In this document: positions 1 through 6,592 of the stretch, in pieces
Layout: each line of letters opens with the position of its first letter
Numbering within the stretch: the stretch's first letter is position 1
DNA from: Acidimicrobiaceae bacterium
Lineage (GTDB): Bacteria > Actinomycetota > Acidimicrobiia > Acidimicrobiales > Acidimicrobiaceae
NCBI GenBank assembly: GCA_013044365.1
Contig: JABEUP010000013.1
Span: 1 to 10,146 of the forward strand
Length of the DNA: 10,146 nucleotides
Direction: 5' to 3'
Program-made: the position numbers and the translations under genes
Notes under the pieces: generated by a model
What the model saw: only the letters and a program-made list of their open reading frames with translations
Databases searched by the model: none
Told to the model about the DNA's origin: nothing

Positions 1-1124
1 ACCTTTGTCTCCTGTTGAGTAGTGGCCCCCGGGTTGAAGAAGTCTTTATAGATGTTCCGTGTAAAGAGGTTGGCGGCTGCGATTGACATAATTGCCGCCG
101 GTACCAACGCTCCGATCGCAATTGCTGCGAAGGCAACCCCTACGAACCATTCTGGAAGAGTCTTCAGCAGCAGCAAAGGAACTACTTCGGATGACACGCT
201 GGTCTTGATACCAGCCGCCAGCGCCATGAACCCAAGCAGTGCTAAAAGCGCGAGTGCCACTGAATAAAGTGGCAACAATGCTGAGTTTCTCTCTATCGTC
301 CGTCCGGATTTAGCACTCAAGGTGCCAGTGATTACGTGTGGATAGAGTAAAAGCGCGAATGCGGAACCAAGGGCAAGAGTGGCGAATGCTCCATACAGCT
401 TGGGCGATAGGATGACGCTCCCCTTTTTGGCTATAAGTGCCGTTTGGGAAGCTGCGAAGACGTGAGAGAACCCGCCCAGTTTCGCAGGTATTGCTATAAC
501 CGCGACAATCACCGTGGTATATATCAGTATGTCTTTGACGATGGCCGTTAGTGCCGGAGCTCGAAGTCCCGATGTATATGTATATGCGGCCAGGATCGCA
601 AATGCGATAAATAGCGGCAGATCCTTGAGTACCCCGGTGCTGGTTAGGCCCATCGCAATCAACACCGCCTGAATACCAACCAGCTGTAGAGCTATGTATG
701 GCATGGTGGCCAAAATACCTGTGATTGCGACTGCCAATGACAGCGATCTGGAGTCAAATCTCGCTTTCACAAAATCTGATGGAGTGACAAAGCTATTCGC
801 TTTGCAAACCCTCCATAATCTCGGCATGACGATATACATGATTGGATACAGTACGATTGTGTAAGGAACGGCAAAGAATCCAAATGCTCCTACGCCATAA
901 ACCAAAGCGGGTACCGCAATAAAGGTATAGGCGGTATACAAGTCACCACCAAGAAGGAACCACGTAACCCAGGTTCCAAACTTGCGTCCTCCCAATCCCC
1001 ACTCATCCAGGAGAGTTAAATCGCCCCGTCTCCACCTGGCAGCCCAAAAGCCCAGGCCTGCCACGAAGACAAATAGAACAAGGAAGATAATAAATGCTTG
1101 CCACTTAATATGAATCACCCCCAT
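1..1124 (-). CDS. mctP: Sodium:solute symporter, MctP-like monocarboxylate permease (3' end outside window)
   Basis: This is an inner-membrane secondary transporter of the SSS family, predicted to take up small carboxylates with Na+ or H+. I translated 374 residues from the ATG at 1124 with no stop before the window edge; family members run to roughly 500 residues, so the C-terminal part is missing. The N-terminus has a first membrane segment (FIIFLVLFVFVAGLGFWAA) followed by WRRGD and a GGRKFGTWVTWFLLGGDLYT stretch typical of the MctP branch. Later landmarks are LYPHVITG, SALLPLYS and AANLFTRNIYKDFF, all standard in this family. The start is fixed by an in-frame TAG directly before the ATG. 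No Shine-Dalgarno lies at normal distance; GGAAGG sits 26 nt upstream, separated by a tandem repeat. The DUF3311 gene lies 77 bp upstream on the same strand, a recurrent pairing for this permease group. The exact substrate (pyruvate, lactate, acetate, or other) cannot be read from the sequence. Confidence 0.88.
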   Translation of the reverse strand, partial: MGVIHIKWQAFIIFLVLFVFVAGLGFWAARWRRGDLTLLDEWGLGGRKFGTWVTWFLLGGDLYTAYTFIAVPALVYGVGAFGFFAVPYTIVLYPIMYIVMPRLWRVCKANSFVTPSDFVKARFDSRSLSLAVAITGILATMPYIALQLVGIQAVLIAMGLTSTGVLKDLPLFIAFAILAAYTYTSGLRAPALTAIVKDILIYTTVIVAVIAIPAKLGGFSHVFAASQTALIAKKGSVILSPKLYGAFATLALGSAFALLLYPHVITGTLSAKSGRTIERNSALLPLYSVALALLALLGFMALAAGIKTSVSSEVVPLLLLKTLPEWFVGVAFAAIAIGALVPAAIMSIAAANLFTRNIYKDFFNPGATTQQETK

Positions 1125-1144
1125 CTAAAGAAAACTAAAGAAAA
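1125..1144. repeat. Perfect 10-bp tandem duplication in the mctP leader
   Basis: The unit CTAAAGAAAA occurs twice back to back (1125-1134 and 1135-1144), ending directly at the mctP start codon. Read on the coding strand it is TTTTCTTTAG twice, then ATG. A GGAAGG (1156-1151) that could serve as ribosome binding site lies six bases beyond the repeat. Confidence 0.85.
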
Positions 1145-1201
1145 AACAAACCTTCCAAAATCAAATGAGACTCTATGACAGACCACTATTTGCAGTCCTT
1201 G

Positions 1202-1399
1202 TTACCTTCTTGGTTCAGAAAGGAAATAAACAATGCCGCCAATAATTCCCGTGATGATAATCCAGAGAATTAAGTACCAATAGAAATATGGTAACCCAAA
1301 CAATTCTGGCTTGAATTTGGAGTATATCGGCGGTATTAATGTACCGATAAACGGAATTATGAAAAGCCAGTAATACCCCTTCTTAGTCATTTCCGCCAC
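1202..1399 (-). CDS. DUF3311 small membrane protein, partner of the SSS permease
   Basis: A 65-residue membrane protein of the DUF3311 family, which is found next to MctP-type sodium:solute symporters; a role as accessory subunit is inferred from that pairing, and no activity is known. Two hydrophobic segments can be seen, WLFIIPFIGTLIPPIY and YWYLILWIIITGIIGGIVYF. Between them is the family's typical P-x-LFGLPYFYWY stretch, and the protein ends in a basic tail (SEPRR). I chose the GTG at 1399 because AGGGGG (1412-1407) lies seven bases upstream; the ATG at 1390 is the alternative. The frame stays open up to an ATG at 1525, but those extra residues are hydrophilic, unlike the family, and lie over inverted repeats, so I treat that stretch as leader. 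Followed after 77 bp by the permease, probably co-transcribed. Confidence 0.8.
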   Translation of the reverse strand: MAEMTKKGYYWLFIIPFIGTLIPPIYSKFKPELFGLPYFYWYLILWIIITGIIGGIVYFLSEPRR

Positions 1400-1455
1400 A
1401 GGCTCACCCCCTTTATTCATCTCAAATAAGTTGACAACGCCAAGCTGTGGAATGC

Positions 1456-1468
1456 TGGGAGCCTCCCA
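1456..1468. repeat. Inverted repeat TGGGAG-C-CTCCCA in the DUF3311 leader
   Basis: Two perfect 6-bp arms surround a single central base. The single-base centre suits a protein-binding dyad better than an RNA hairpin. It lies 57 bp upstream of the chosen DUF3311 start. No regulator can be named. Confidence 0.5.
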
Positions 1469-1477
1469 CCCAAACGT

Positions 1478-1497
1478 CTGCTGTACATCGGCAGCAG
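1478..1497. repeat. Inverted repeat CTGCTG-N8-CAGCAG in the DUF3311 leader
   Basis: Two perfect 6-bp arms with an 8-base loop can form a GC-containing hairpin in the leader of the DUF3311/mctP transcript, just 5' of the TGGGAG dyad. No U-run follows, so it is not an intrinsic terminator. Confidence 0.4.
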
Positions 1498-1530
1498 TTT
1501 GTTTACAACAGTTAACGCGAATCATACAGT

Positions 1531-1546
1531 ATCTTTGGCTGTGATA
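1531..1546 (+). repeat. 16-bp near-copy of the trpS start region (pairs with 1676-1691)
   Basis: ATCTTTGGCTGTGATA here matches ATCTATGGCTGTGATA at 1676-1691 in 15 of 16 positions. The second copy contains the trpS ATG. Similarity does not extend beyond the 16 bases on either side. Confidence 0.5.
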
Positions 1547-1679
1547 TCTCGAATTACATAATTAGAATTACAAAAGATTTTGCGAGTTTTATAACCTTGT
1601 GACTATGTTCGATATATCCCCGGCGGTCTACATCCCTTTTTTCTTGCTGCTGTAATTGCTCTCCCCGCCTCTAACATCT

Positions 1680-2540
1680 ATGGCTGTGATACGTGTACTT
1701 TCAGGAATACAGCCAAGCGGCGAACTTCACATTGGCAACTACTTAGGGGCAATCCAGTCTTGGGTTCATGACCAGCATGAATTTGACTCCTTTTTTACCA
1801 TTGTTGACCTGCACGCAATAACAGTCGAGCATTCGCCAGTAGAACTCAGAGAGAATACCCTCAGGCTTGCCATGACTTTGCTGGCTGCCGGCCTTGACCC
1901 TCAGGTTTGTACAATTTTCGTCCAGAGCCACGTGTCGGCTCATGCGGAACTGTCCTGGTTGTTAGAGTGCACTGCCACCTATGGCGAGCTTTCCCGAATG
2001 ACTCAGTTCAAAGACAAGGGAAAGAATGACGAGTCAATACGTGCAGGATTATTTACCTATCCGGCATTGATGGCTGCCGACATCCTTCTCTATCAGGCTG
2101 AACGGGTACCGGTTGGAGAAGATCAAAGGCAACACCTCGAACTTACCAGAGATGTGGCGATCCGTTTCAATGCGAAATACGGTGAAACTTTTAAGGTACC
2201 CCGGGCGACGATTCCGCCACTTGGAGCCCGGATTATGGATCTAGCCCGTCCATTCAACAAGATGTCCAAGTCATCCAATTCCAGTTCCGGAACGGTCTTC
2301 ATTTTAGATTCGGCCGATGAGATCGTCAAAAAGATCAGCCGGGCCGTAACCGATACTGAAAGCACGGTTAAATACGACCCCGAGAACAGGCCAGGCGTAT
2401 CCAACCTTATTGAACTGTACTGCGCCGTGACTCGGGACGATCCCAACGAGGTGGCGTCGCGTTATACGATGTACGGACAATTAAAGAAAAGCGTGTCTGA
2501 TGCTCTAATAGCGTTATTAGCACCACTTCAGCAAAGTTAG
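1680..2540 (+). CDS. trpS: Tryptophanyl-tRNA synthetase, frame interrupted by in-frame TAG
   Basis: A class I aminoacyl-tRNA synthetase that charges tRNA-Trp with tryptophan in the cytoplasm. The catalytic signatures are present: PSGELHIGN (residues 12-20, the HIGH motif), MAADILLY around residues 131-138 with the conserved tryptophan-binding Asp, VGEDQRQH, and KMSKS at 194-198. The start is the ATG at 1680; an upstream in-frame TTG at 1656 would add eight unconserved residues. There is no Shine-Dalgarno, so translation may be leaderless or weak. The open frame stops at TAG 2538-2540 after 286 residues, short of the usual 328-335. The same frame then continues for 41 more codons with clear TrpS C-terminal character (see 2541-2666). 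The amber codon falls where relatives usually carry Tyr (Q-x-R-Y-x-E-L). Nonsense mutation, sequence error or readthrough are all possible. It is divergent from the permease genes and convergent with the DksA-like gene. Confidence 0.9.
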   Translation: MAVIRVLSGIQPSGELHIGNYLGAIQSWVHDQHEFDSFFTIVDLHAITVEHSPVELRENTLRLAMTLLAAGLDPQVCTIFVQSHVSAHAELSWLLECTATYGELSRMTQFKDKGKNDESIRAGLFTYPALMAADILLYQAERVPVGEDQRQHLELTRDVAIRFNAKYGETFKVPRATIPPLGARIMDLARPFNKMSKSSNSSSGTVFILDSADEIVKKISRAVTDTESTVKYDPENRPGVSNLIELYCAVTRDDPNEVASRYTMYGQLKKSVSDALIALLAPLQQS

Positions 2541-2666
2541 TTTGAACTGAGCAAAGATCCTGGTGAAGTCAGCCGGATGCTGAAATTAGGCGCCGGAAAG
2601 GCTGAAGAGGTTGCACGTCCCACGTTGGCACTGGCAAAGACCAACATAGGACTGGTTGCACCCTAG
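2541..2666 (+). pseudogene. trpS: Displaced C-terminal 41 codons of trpS, in frame after the amber codon
   Basis: Reading straight on from the TAG in the same frame gives 41 residues starting FELSKDPGEVSRMLKLGAGK and ending NIGLVAP, closed by TAG at 2664-2666. The pattern D-P-x-E-V-x-R-x-L-x-x-G-A-x-K-A, then A-R-P-T-L-A, is the conserved C-terminal helix region of TrpS. With it the protein would be 328 residues (amber position included), the normal family length. No frameshift is needed; a single base change in a Tyr codon (TAT or TAC to TAG) explains the break. It overlaps the stop of the convergent DksA-like gene by three bases. Whether these codons are translated cannot be told from the sequence. 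Confidence 0.85.
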
Positions 2667-3007
2667 CGCACTAAGCTGGCACAGGGAGTGCAGTATTTAG
2701 TTTTAGGCACTGCTTCAAGTCGCTCGAGAGGGATGTCCTTCCCACACTTAACGCAGAGACCATAGGCTTTATCCTCAATTCTGACAAGGGCATCGTCTAT
2801 CTCAACAAGGGTCTCCCTCAATGGTTGAATCAGCGCGTCAGCCTCACCTTTCTCAGCTGTGACCTGCGAAATATCCGCAAAATTGGTATCGTAGCCACCG
2901 TCGGTATTCCTGGACAACCCGAAGGTCTTCAGGGCCTCCATGACCTCTATCCGCTCATTGAGCAGAATTTGCTTGAAATGAGAGAGTTCAACTTTGTCTA
3001 GTGCCAT
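2663..3007 (-). CDS. DksA/TraR-family C4 zinc-finger protein
   Basis: A 114-residue member of the DksA/TraR family, small proteins that reach into the RNA polymerase secondary channel and modulate initiation; that role is inferred from the family. An N-terminal helical stretch (ELSHFKQILLNERIEVMEAL) and a second one (ALIQPLRETLVEIDDALVRI) would form the coiled-coil arms. They are followed by the zinc finger C85-x2-C88-x17-C106-x2-C109, the family's canonical spacing. The acidic D-x-A tip of E. coli DksA is not evident; the turn here reads FADISQVTAEKGEADA. I chose the ATG at 3007 because AGGTG lies 11 bases upstream inside the xerD stop region; a TTG at 3016 is possible but closer to that site. 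It begins 14 bp after xerD, so it is probably the last gene of the pyrG-NUDIX-xerD transcript. The stop TAG shares the bases CTAG with the end of the full trpS frame on the other strand. Confidence 0.85.
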   Translation of the reverse strand: MALDKVELSHFKQILLNERIEVMEALKTFGLSRNTDGGYDTNFADISQVTAEKGEADALIQPLRETLVEIDDALVRIEDKAYGLCVKCGKDIPLERLEAVPKTKYCTPCASLVR

Positions 3008-3021
3008 AGCAAACAATACAC

Positions 3022-3933
3022 CTAGCCCTCTATTGCGCGAGGATGCGCGCTGAAATAAACCGAACGAATTCTTTCATTGGACACTTTTGTATAAATCTGC
3101 GTCGTTGCCACAGAAGCATGACCTAATAGTTCCTGTACAACTCTGAGATCTGCACCGTTATCTAACATATGCGTCGCACAGGAGTGCCGGAGCACGTGCG
3201 GAGAAAACTTCTTCGCCAAGCCAACTCTGCCAGCTCTGTCCTTTAGAACCAACCAGGCCCCCTGTCTGGTCAACCTTGTTCCCCTCAAATTTAAGAATAT
3301 AGCGTCCAGCGAATCCCGGGAACGCTTTGATCTTCCCAGCAGCTTCATCCGACCTTCTGTTCCAATCCAGTTCAACAAGGCCTGGTACGCGTATCTACCG
3401 AGCGGGAGAAGTCTTTGCTTATTACCTTTTCCGGTTACTACAACTAGCTGCTCTTCCAGATAAAGATCGGCCATTGACAAATTGGAAAGTTCAGATATTC
3501 TCATGCCGGTTCCGTAAAGGAGTTCTATGATTGCAAGATCTCTCAAATCAGCCAAGGAGGAGCCCGATATTCCCGCAATAAGCGTCTCGATCTCCTCTTT
3601 CGTCATTGCTTTAGGTAAGCGTAAAGGTACACCGATACTGCCGAGTTCAGCAAATGGACTTGACGAAATAACATCCGATTGGAACAGATAGGCATAAAAT
3701 CCTTTAATTCCGGAAACCATTCTGGCCTGTGACGCTTTTGAGAAACCCTTGTTTATGTAATCGAAAAAGCCATTGAGCTCGCGTATTGATACATCCAAAT
3801 AGTTCAAATGGTTGTTCGCGAGATATTCAAAGTAAAGGGCAAGGTCACGTTTGTATGCTTGGATTGTGTTGTCCGACCGTCCCCGGACTACTGAGAGATC
3901 GAACAGGTATCCTGACGTGTGGTCGTTCTCCAT
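3022..3933 (-). CDS. xerD: Tyrosine recombinase XerD
   Basis: A site-specific tyrosine recombinase that, with XerC, resolves chromosome dimers at dif near the division septum. The 303-residue length is typical. The N-terminal SAM-like core-binding domain spans about residues 1-95 (YLFDLSVVRGRSDNTIQAY), and the catalytic domain runs from about 105 to the end. All active-site residues are visible: R145 in GTGMRISEL, K169 in TGKGNKQR, H246 and R249 in HVLRHS, H272 in LLGHAS, and the nucleophile Y281 in TQIYTKV. The ATG at 3933 begins six bases after the NUDIX stop with no clear Shine-Dalgarno, which suggests translational coupling. xerD downstream of a NUDIX gene and pyrG is conserved in Actinobacteria (Rv1699-Rv1701 order), which supports a chromosomal Xer recombinase and not a phage integrase. 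A phage or integron origin is unlikely, as no att site or other phage gene is seen. Confidence 0.93.
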   Translation of the reverse strand: MENDHTSGYLFDLSVVRGRSDNTIQAYKRDLALYFEYLANNHLNYLDVSIRELNGFFDYINKGFSKASQARMVSGIKGFYAYLFQSDVISSSPFAELGSIGVPLRLPKAMTKEEIETLIAGISGSSLADLRDLAIIELLYGTGMRISELSNLSMADLYLEEQLVVVTGKGNKQRLLPLGRYAYQALLNWIGTEGRMKLLGRSKRSRDSLDAIFLNLRGTRLTRQGAWLVLKDRAGRVGLAKKFSPHVLRHSCATHMLDNGADLRVVQELLGHASVATTQIYTKVSNERIRSVYFSAHPRAIEG

Positions 3934-3939
3934 CGGCGT

Positions 3940-4596
3940 TCACAGTATCGGAAGCGTTCGGGACCAGGTTGTGACTTCGTCGGTATCCAAAGGTGAATCA
4001 CCGCCGGCATCTGACGATGACCACGATATGGGATAGAGTTCTGATCGGCACTGTGTCTCGCACTCCAGGTAGTGTGAAACTCGGGCTAGGCCGATGATTG
4101 TCTTGGCATCAGTGATAATTCCCATAGAAATAAGTTGGGGAACTTTGCCAAGGTCAGTTACTACAATAGAAGATTGGGCCTCTTCAACAGATTGTGGCGC
4201 AATCTTGCCAAGGGATAATCCGCAAGCCATGTAAGAGTATGAGTGTTCATCAGTAAATCCTGGGGAATTATCAAACTCACCCAGTTTAATCAAGGTAGAA
4301 CACTTCAACCCCAGCTCTTCTTCGAGTTCTCTAACCGCTGTCAGCTCTTGGGGCTCTTCGGCGACATCCCGCTTGCCTGCAGGCACTTCAAAGAGAGGTT
4401 TGCCGATAGATGCCCTGAACTGGGAGAGTAAAATAACCTGTTTTCTGTTCTGAAGCAGTGGGACAATACTCACGGCTCCCACGTGTCTTACCACGTCTCG
4501 ATCAAAGGTTTTACCGTCGGGCGATGTAAACAGAGTCTTGACGAGCGAAATGACGTTACTTCTATATAGCTCGACCTCGGCAATCTGATTGAACAT
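3940..4596 (-). CDS. NUDIX hydrolase, ADP-ribose pyrophosphatase type
   Basis: Predicted to hydrolyse ADP-ribose or related nucleoside diphosphate sugars to AMP and a sugar phosphate. The 218-residue protein has an N-terminal beta region (HVGAVSIVPL, 38-47), the NUDIX box at 74-97 (AGKRDVAEEPQEL to RELEEELGL), and then SPGFTDE (111-117), which marks the ADP-ribose pyrophosphatase group. The box has one extra residue between Gly and the first Glu, compared with G-x5-E-x7-REUxEExGU; the actinobacterial Rv1700-type enzymes share this form. The catalytic glutamates of RELEEE are intact. The start ATG at 4596 has GAGGAG five bases upstream. It lies between pyrG (69 bp upstream) and xerD (6 bp downstream). 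The C-terminal ~40 residues (SELYPISWSSSDAGGDSPLD and beyond) look low in conservation and possibly disordered. The true substrate is not proven by sequence. Confidence 0.9.
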   Translation of the reverse strand: MFNQIAEVELYRSNVISLVKTLFTSPDGKTFDRDVVRHVGAVSIVPLLQNRKQVILLSQFRASIGKPLFEVPAGKRDVAEEPQELTAVRELEEELGLKCSTLIKLGEFDNSPGFTDEHSYSYMACGLSLGKIAPQSVEEAQSSIVVTDLGKVPQLISMGIITDAKTIIGLARVSHYLECETQCRSELYPISWSSSDAGGDSPLDTDEVTTWSRTLPIL

Positions 4597-4601
4597 TCAC
4601 G

Positions 4602-4607
4602 CTCCTC
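4602..4607 (-). promoter_or_regulatory. Strong Shine-Dalgarno of the NUDIX gene
   Basis: GAGGAG lies five bases before the ATG at 4596. It is the clearest ribosome binding site in the pyrG-to-DksA run and makes independent initiation of the NUDIX gene likely, unlike xerD just downstream. Confidence 0.6.
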
Positions 4608-4665
4608 GATTTAACACATGGGCCGGTATTGCGGAAAGCACTGGCTCAAATAAATGCGCAATTAA

Positions 4666-6288
4666 TTAGTCGGCGTAAATATTCGAGTTTTTGCGGTCTA
4701 CCGCAGCCCTCATAAATGAAACAAAAAGCGGGTGTGGCCGGTCCGGTCTTGACTTAAATTCCGGATGCGCCTGGGTGCCCACCCAGAATGGATGTTCGGG
4801 AAGTTCAATGAACTCCACCAGCGCGCCGTCAGGCGAAAGGCCGGAACAGACTAGTCCGGCATCCTCAAGACGCTGACGGTACTTGGTGTTCACCTCAAAC
4901 CTGTGCCTATGCCGTTCCGAAACGATGAGTTCTCCATAGGCCTTCGCAACGATTGTATCTGGCCTCAATACGGCTATGTAGGCACCGAGCCGCATGGTGC
5001 CGCCCATGTCGGTGATACTCTTCTGATGTTCCATTAGATCGATTACCAAATGAGGTGAATCCCTTCGGAATTCTCCCGAATGAGCACCTTCCAAACCCAC
5101 GACATTTCTGGCATAGTCGATTACCATTGTCTGCAAACCGAGGCAAAGGCCGAGCGCCGGAACTTCGTTTTCCCTTGTCCACGTAGCGGTGGCTATCTTT
5201 CCCTCGATTCCGCGCTCTCCGAAACCGCCGGGAATCACGATGCCGTCGAGATGACCCAGCAATCCCGGGGCCATCATCGGAGTGACATCTTCGGCTTGAA
5301 TCCACTCGATGTCGACCATGACACCACACTCGATCGCAGCGTGCCGCAAAGCTTCCACCACGCTTAGGTACGCATCTGGGAGATTGATGTATTTACCTAT
5401 AAGCCCGATTTTTACGCGGCCAGTCGCATTGTTCGATTTCTCAACAACAGTTTCCCATGAACTAAGCGCCAAGGGGTGCTCTTCCTGATTGAATCGTAGG
5501 ATTGATAAAACCAAGTCATCCAAACCTTGGTGGTGGAGCGCCATAGGAAGCTCATAGAGATTCTTGGCATCCAACGCCGACACAACCGCATCCTGGGAAA
5601 CGTCGCACAGCATGGAGATCTTGGCCTTCAATCCCTCTGAAAGTGCCTTATCTGACCGGCAAACAATAATGTCAGGTTGAATTCCACGTGACCGTAATTC
5701 AGTTACAGAGTGCTGTGTAGGTTTTGTTTTCTGTTCGCCGCTCGGGCCAAGGAATGGAACTAGAGTAAGGTGGATGTAACACACATTGTCTCTGCCGACA
5801 TCCTTTCTAAACTGCCGAATTGCCTCCAGGAATGGAAGAATCTCGATGTCGCCGACCGTTCCGCCAACTTCGGTAATCACTATGTCGACATCGTCATTGC
5901 CCAGCGCTAGGATCCGACTTTTAATCTCATCAGTTACGTGGGGAATGACCTGCACGGTCTTACCGAGATAATCACCGCGACGTTCGCGGGCAATGACCGA
6001 AGAATAGATTGAACCAGTTGTAACCGATGAAGGTCGGGTTAGATTGACATCGACAAAGCGCTCATAGTGCCCCAGGTCAAGATCCGTCTCCGATCCGTCA
6101 TCGGTAACGAAGACTTCTCCGTGTTCAAAAGGATTCATTGTGCCAGGATCAACATTTATATATGGATCGAGCTTCTGCATAACAACCCGCAAACCACGGG
6201 ATTTTAGGAGCCTACCTAATGAGGAGGCGGTCAAACCCTTCCCTAGAGATGATGCAACTCCTCCAGTCACAAAAACGTGCTTAGCCAA
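4666..6288 (-). CDS. pyrG: CTP synthase
   Basis: Converts UTP to CTP using ATP and glutamine, the last step of de novo pyrimidine nucleotide synthesis, in the cytoplasm. The 540-residue protein is full length. The N-terminal amidoligase domain has the ATP site VTGGVASSLGKGLTASSLG (7-25) and EVGGTVGDIE (140-149). The C-terminal class I glutamine amidotransferase domain starts near residue 292 and carries GGFGERG (354-360), the nucleophile Cys382 in GLCLGLQ, and the His508/Glu510 pair in AHPEF. The start must be the TTG at 6288: the N-terminus AKHVFVTGG matches the family exactly, and an in-frame TGA lies two codons upstream (6294-6292). A GGTGA lies only three bases before the start, so initiation may be weak or fine-tuned. 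It heads the probable pyrG-NUDIX-xerD-dksA transcript. No CTP-attenuation sequence is recognisable upstream. Confidence 0.97.
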   Translation of the reverse strand: MAKHVFVTGGVASSLGKGLTASSLGRLLKSRGLRVVMQKLDPYINVDPGTMNPFEHGEVFVTDDGSETDLDLGHYERFVDVNLTRPSSVTTGSIYSSVIARERRGDYLGKTVQVIPHVTDEIKSRILALGNDDVDIVITEVGGTVGDIEILPFLEAIRQFRKDVGRDNVCYIHLTLVPFLGPSGEQKTKPTQHSVTELRSRGIQPDIIVCRSDKALSEGLKAKISMLCDVSQDAVVSALDAKNLYELPMALHHQGLDDLVLSILRFNQEEHPLALSSWETVVEKSNNATGRVKIGLIGKYINLPDAYLSVVEALRHAAIECGVMVDIEWIQAEDVTPMMAPGLLGHLDGIVIPGGFGERGIEGKIATATWTRENEVPALGLCLGLQTMVIDYARNVVGLEGAHSGEFRRDSPHLVIDLMEHQKSITDMGGTMRLGAYIAVLRPDTIVAKAYGELIVSERHRHRFEVNTKYRQRLEDAGLVCSGLSPDGALVEFIELPEHPFWVGTQAHPEFKSRPDRPHPLFVSFMRAAVDRKNSNIYAD

Positions 6289-6592
6289 AGTTCACCACGA
6301 CCCGACTCTCTCAATACGAAATTAGCTCACATATAAACCAATGGAAAAGTCTATACCTATGCTTGGCCAAATTTCACTTACTCCAAAGACCGTTTCATCG
6401 AATTTGCAATTGCTCTGCTAAAGGTCGACATCAATTCGAACAGATCTTCATTTACGACCATTAGAACAACGGAGAACAAATGGGGTCAAGGGAGTCATTT
6501 AAGCGTCTATTACCCTGCTGCAGAGGTTATTGGGACAATTCCCCCAGATGCCGCTCTCACTAAGTGGGCGTTAATGCCGGAAATTAACCTAG
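6289..6592. other. 304-bp gene-free spacer upstream of pyrG
   Basis: No coding frame with family resemblance was found on either strand, and no tRNA or repeat array. The part near pyrG is AT-rich and should contain its promoter, but no good -35/-10 pair stands out. Small palindromes such as TTGGCCAA (6363-6370) occur and are too short to interpret. A weak GGGA/TCCC hairpin at 6533-6544, downstream of tauD, lacks a U-run. Confidence 0.5.

Larger units (their letters stand above)
1400..1679. other. Divergent spacer between the DUF3311/mctP genes and trpS
   Basis: This 280-bp spacer holds the leader of the DUF3311 gene (about 1400-1525) and the upstream region of trpS. Two inverted repeats lie in the leader and a 16-bp near-repeat of the trpS start lies at 1531-1546; these are listed separately. 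A weak promoter-like pair for trpS is TTGCGA (1580-1585), 18 bp, TATGTT (1604-1609). No T-box or other tRNA-synthetase leader element is recognisable, and no tRNA gene is present. Confidence 0.5.

Noticed and set aside
52..267. 71-codon plus-strand open frame near the left edge
   Set aside because: It is an antisense shadow of the mctP-like permease, which reads through continuously on the minus strand.
2538..2540. UAG reassigned to an amino acid in this organism
   Set aside because: nadK, tauD, xerD, the DksA-like gene and the trpS end itself all close with TAG at the expected protein length.
2569..2605. Stem TCAGCC/GGCTGA downstream of the trpS amber as a readthrough element
   Set aside because: The stem begins 28 bases after the stop and has a 25-base loop, unlike known stimulators that start within about ten bases.
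4907..5329. 140-codon minus-strand open frame inside pyrG
   Set aside because: It is a shifted frame of pyrG with Arg/Ser/His-rich composition and no family resemblance.
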